Shown here piece by piece: positions 5,370 to 6,564 of a stretch of 6,564 bases of DNA; the stretch's first letter is position 1; every line of letters begins with the position of its first letter. The stretch is from Clostridiales bacterium. Its GTDB lineage: Bacteria; Bacillota; Clostridia; Lachnospirales; Lachnospiraceae. The notes beneath the pieces are model-generated. The model made no database searches. It saw nothing but the letters and a program-made list of their open reading frames with translations, and was not told the DNA's origin. The stretch spans positions 1 through 6,564 of the forward strand of contig JAHZAT010000037.1 of NCBI GenBank assembly GCA_019423795.1. The letters are read 5' to 3'. The position numbers were made by a program, and so were the translations under genes.

Positions 5370-6564
5370 ATGCAAAAGAAACTTCCAATCGGAATTGAAA
5401 ACTTTGAAGATATGATAAAAGAAAACTATTACTATGTAGATAAAACAGGCCTGCTCAAACAATTGCTAAATGAACACGGTCTAGTCAATCTATTCACAAG
5501 ACCAAGAAGATTCGGAAAATCCTTAAATATGAGTATGTTAAAATATTTCTTTGAAATAGGAAATGATCAGGCAATTTTTGAAGGCCTTGAAATTTCAAAG
5601 GACAAAGAATTATGCGATCAATATCAGGGAAAATTTCCAGTAATCTCAGTTTCATTAAAAGGAGCGAAAGCAGGAAATTATGAAGATGCAAAAGCTATGA
5701 TGAAATATATCATGGCAGCAGAATCCAGACGATTATACGATCGAATGTCAGGAGATAAGTTAAGCGAAAAACAAAAAGAACAGATGAAATCATTAATGTC
5801 AGATAACATGAAAGATACAGAGTTAATGACAGCACTGTGGATTTTATCTTCTATTTTAAAAGAATATTATGGGAAAAAAGTTATTATATTGATCGACGAA
5901 TATGATGTCCCATTAGACAAGGCGTTCGAGAATAACTACTATAATGAAATGATCATCTTACTTCGAAACATGTTAGAACAATCATTAAAAACAAATGATA
6001 ATCTATACATGGCCGTATTAACAGGCTGCTTAAGAATTGCCAGAGAAAGCATCTTTACAGGACTAAATAACTTCAATATCTTTTCTATCACAGACCAATA
6101 TTTTGATGAGTACTTTGGATTTACAGACAAAGAAGTAAAAGAAATATTACAATATTACAAAGTACCAGAAGCTTTCGAACAAACAAAGAAATGGTATGAC
6201 GGCTATCGCTTTGGAAACACAGATATCTACTGCCCATGGGATGTAATCAATCACTGCCGAGCATTAAAAGTAGAACCAGATGCGACACCACAGCCATACT
6301 GGATCAATACAAGTGGAAATTATATCGTAAAACGCTTTATAGAGAAAGCAAACCAACAGACAAGAAGAGAAATTGAACAATTAATTGAAGGAAAAGCAAT
6401 CCAGAAAGAAATCAGGTTAGAACTAACATACAACGAACTAGACAGCACGATCGAGAATCTCTGGAGTGTACTCTTCGCAACAGGCTACCTCACCCAACAG
6501 GGAAAACCACTTAAAAGATTTCTGCAAAGCATTTGAAGAAGGAAACGCAGAAGCAATCGAAGAA
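5370..6564 (+). pseudogene. AAA-ATPase-like (PF09820-type) protein, C-terminal part shortened and frameshifted; runs off the window
   Basis: The intact frame gives 388 residues to a TGA at 6534-6536. N-terminal landmarks of the AAA-ATPase-like family are clear: LPIGIENFED and YYYVDKT (20-26), a Walker A-like TRPRRFGKS (43-51), Walker B VIILIDEYD (171-179), LTGCLRIARESIFTGLNNF (217-235), WYDGYRFG (275-282) and YWINTSGN (310-317). Members usually run about 500-580 residues and end in a PD-(D/E)XK nuclease-like domain. After LWSVLFATGYLTQQGKP (364-380) the frame drifts to LKRFLQSI and stops. From about 6511 the +1 frame instead reads LKDFCKAFEEGNAEAIEE to the window end, which looks like a later part of the same family. 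About 45 residues therefore seem to be missing together with a frame change, most simply one internal deletion near 6507-6514. The family is multicopy in gut Clostridia and Bacteroidetes; its function is unsettled. C-rich codons here differ from the AT-richer operon upstream. Confidence 0.8.

Overview
The window is very AT-rich, with short intergenic gaps, strong AGGAGG-type ribosome binding sites and Firmicutes-type gene families. It looks like a low-GC anaerobic gut Clostridium (Lachnospiraceae or a close relative). That placement rests on composition and gene style only. All supported genes are on the + strand.

Layout: positions 2-52 are the last codons of an unidentified upstream gene, closed by a strong intrinsic terminator (72-117). 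A regulatory stretch of about 120 bases (119-236) carries palindromes and a candidate promoter. It precedes a tightly packed six-gene operon (237-4986) made of a BlaI/MecI-type repressor, a BlaR1-like M56 membrane metalloprotease without a beta-lactam sensor, an 82-residue signal-peptide-bearing small protein, a 706-residue ABC permease of the bacteriocin-associated (DUF1430/TIGR01654-like) type, a LolD/MacB-type ATPase, and a 63-residue protein with two membrane helices. The genes overlap or lie within 2-36 bases of each other, and a terminator at 5015-5058 closes the unit. Downstream are two gene remnants: the first 56 codons of an ECF sigma factor with a good ribosome binding site (5144-5314), and an AAA-ATPase-like (PF09820-type) gene (5370-6564) whose C-terminal part has been shortened and frameshifted near 6510.

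Working model (inference): the M56 protease senses something outside the membrane through a short C-terminal domain of about 70 residues and cleaves the BlaI-type repressor. This turns on a secreted cationic, aromatic-rich peptide together with its ABC transporter and a small membrane protein that may give immunity. Known lactococcin-972-type loci also combine a Sec-exported small protein, a DUF1430-type permease and an ABC ATPase. Here the small protein does not look like lactococcin 972, and the control is by a BlaI/BlaR1-type pair. That combination is the most interesting content of the window.
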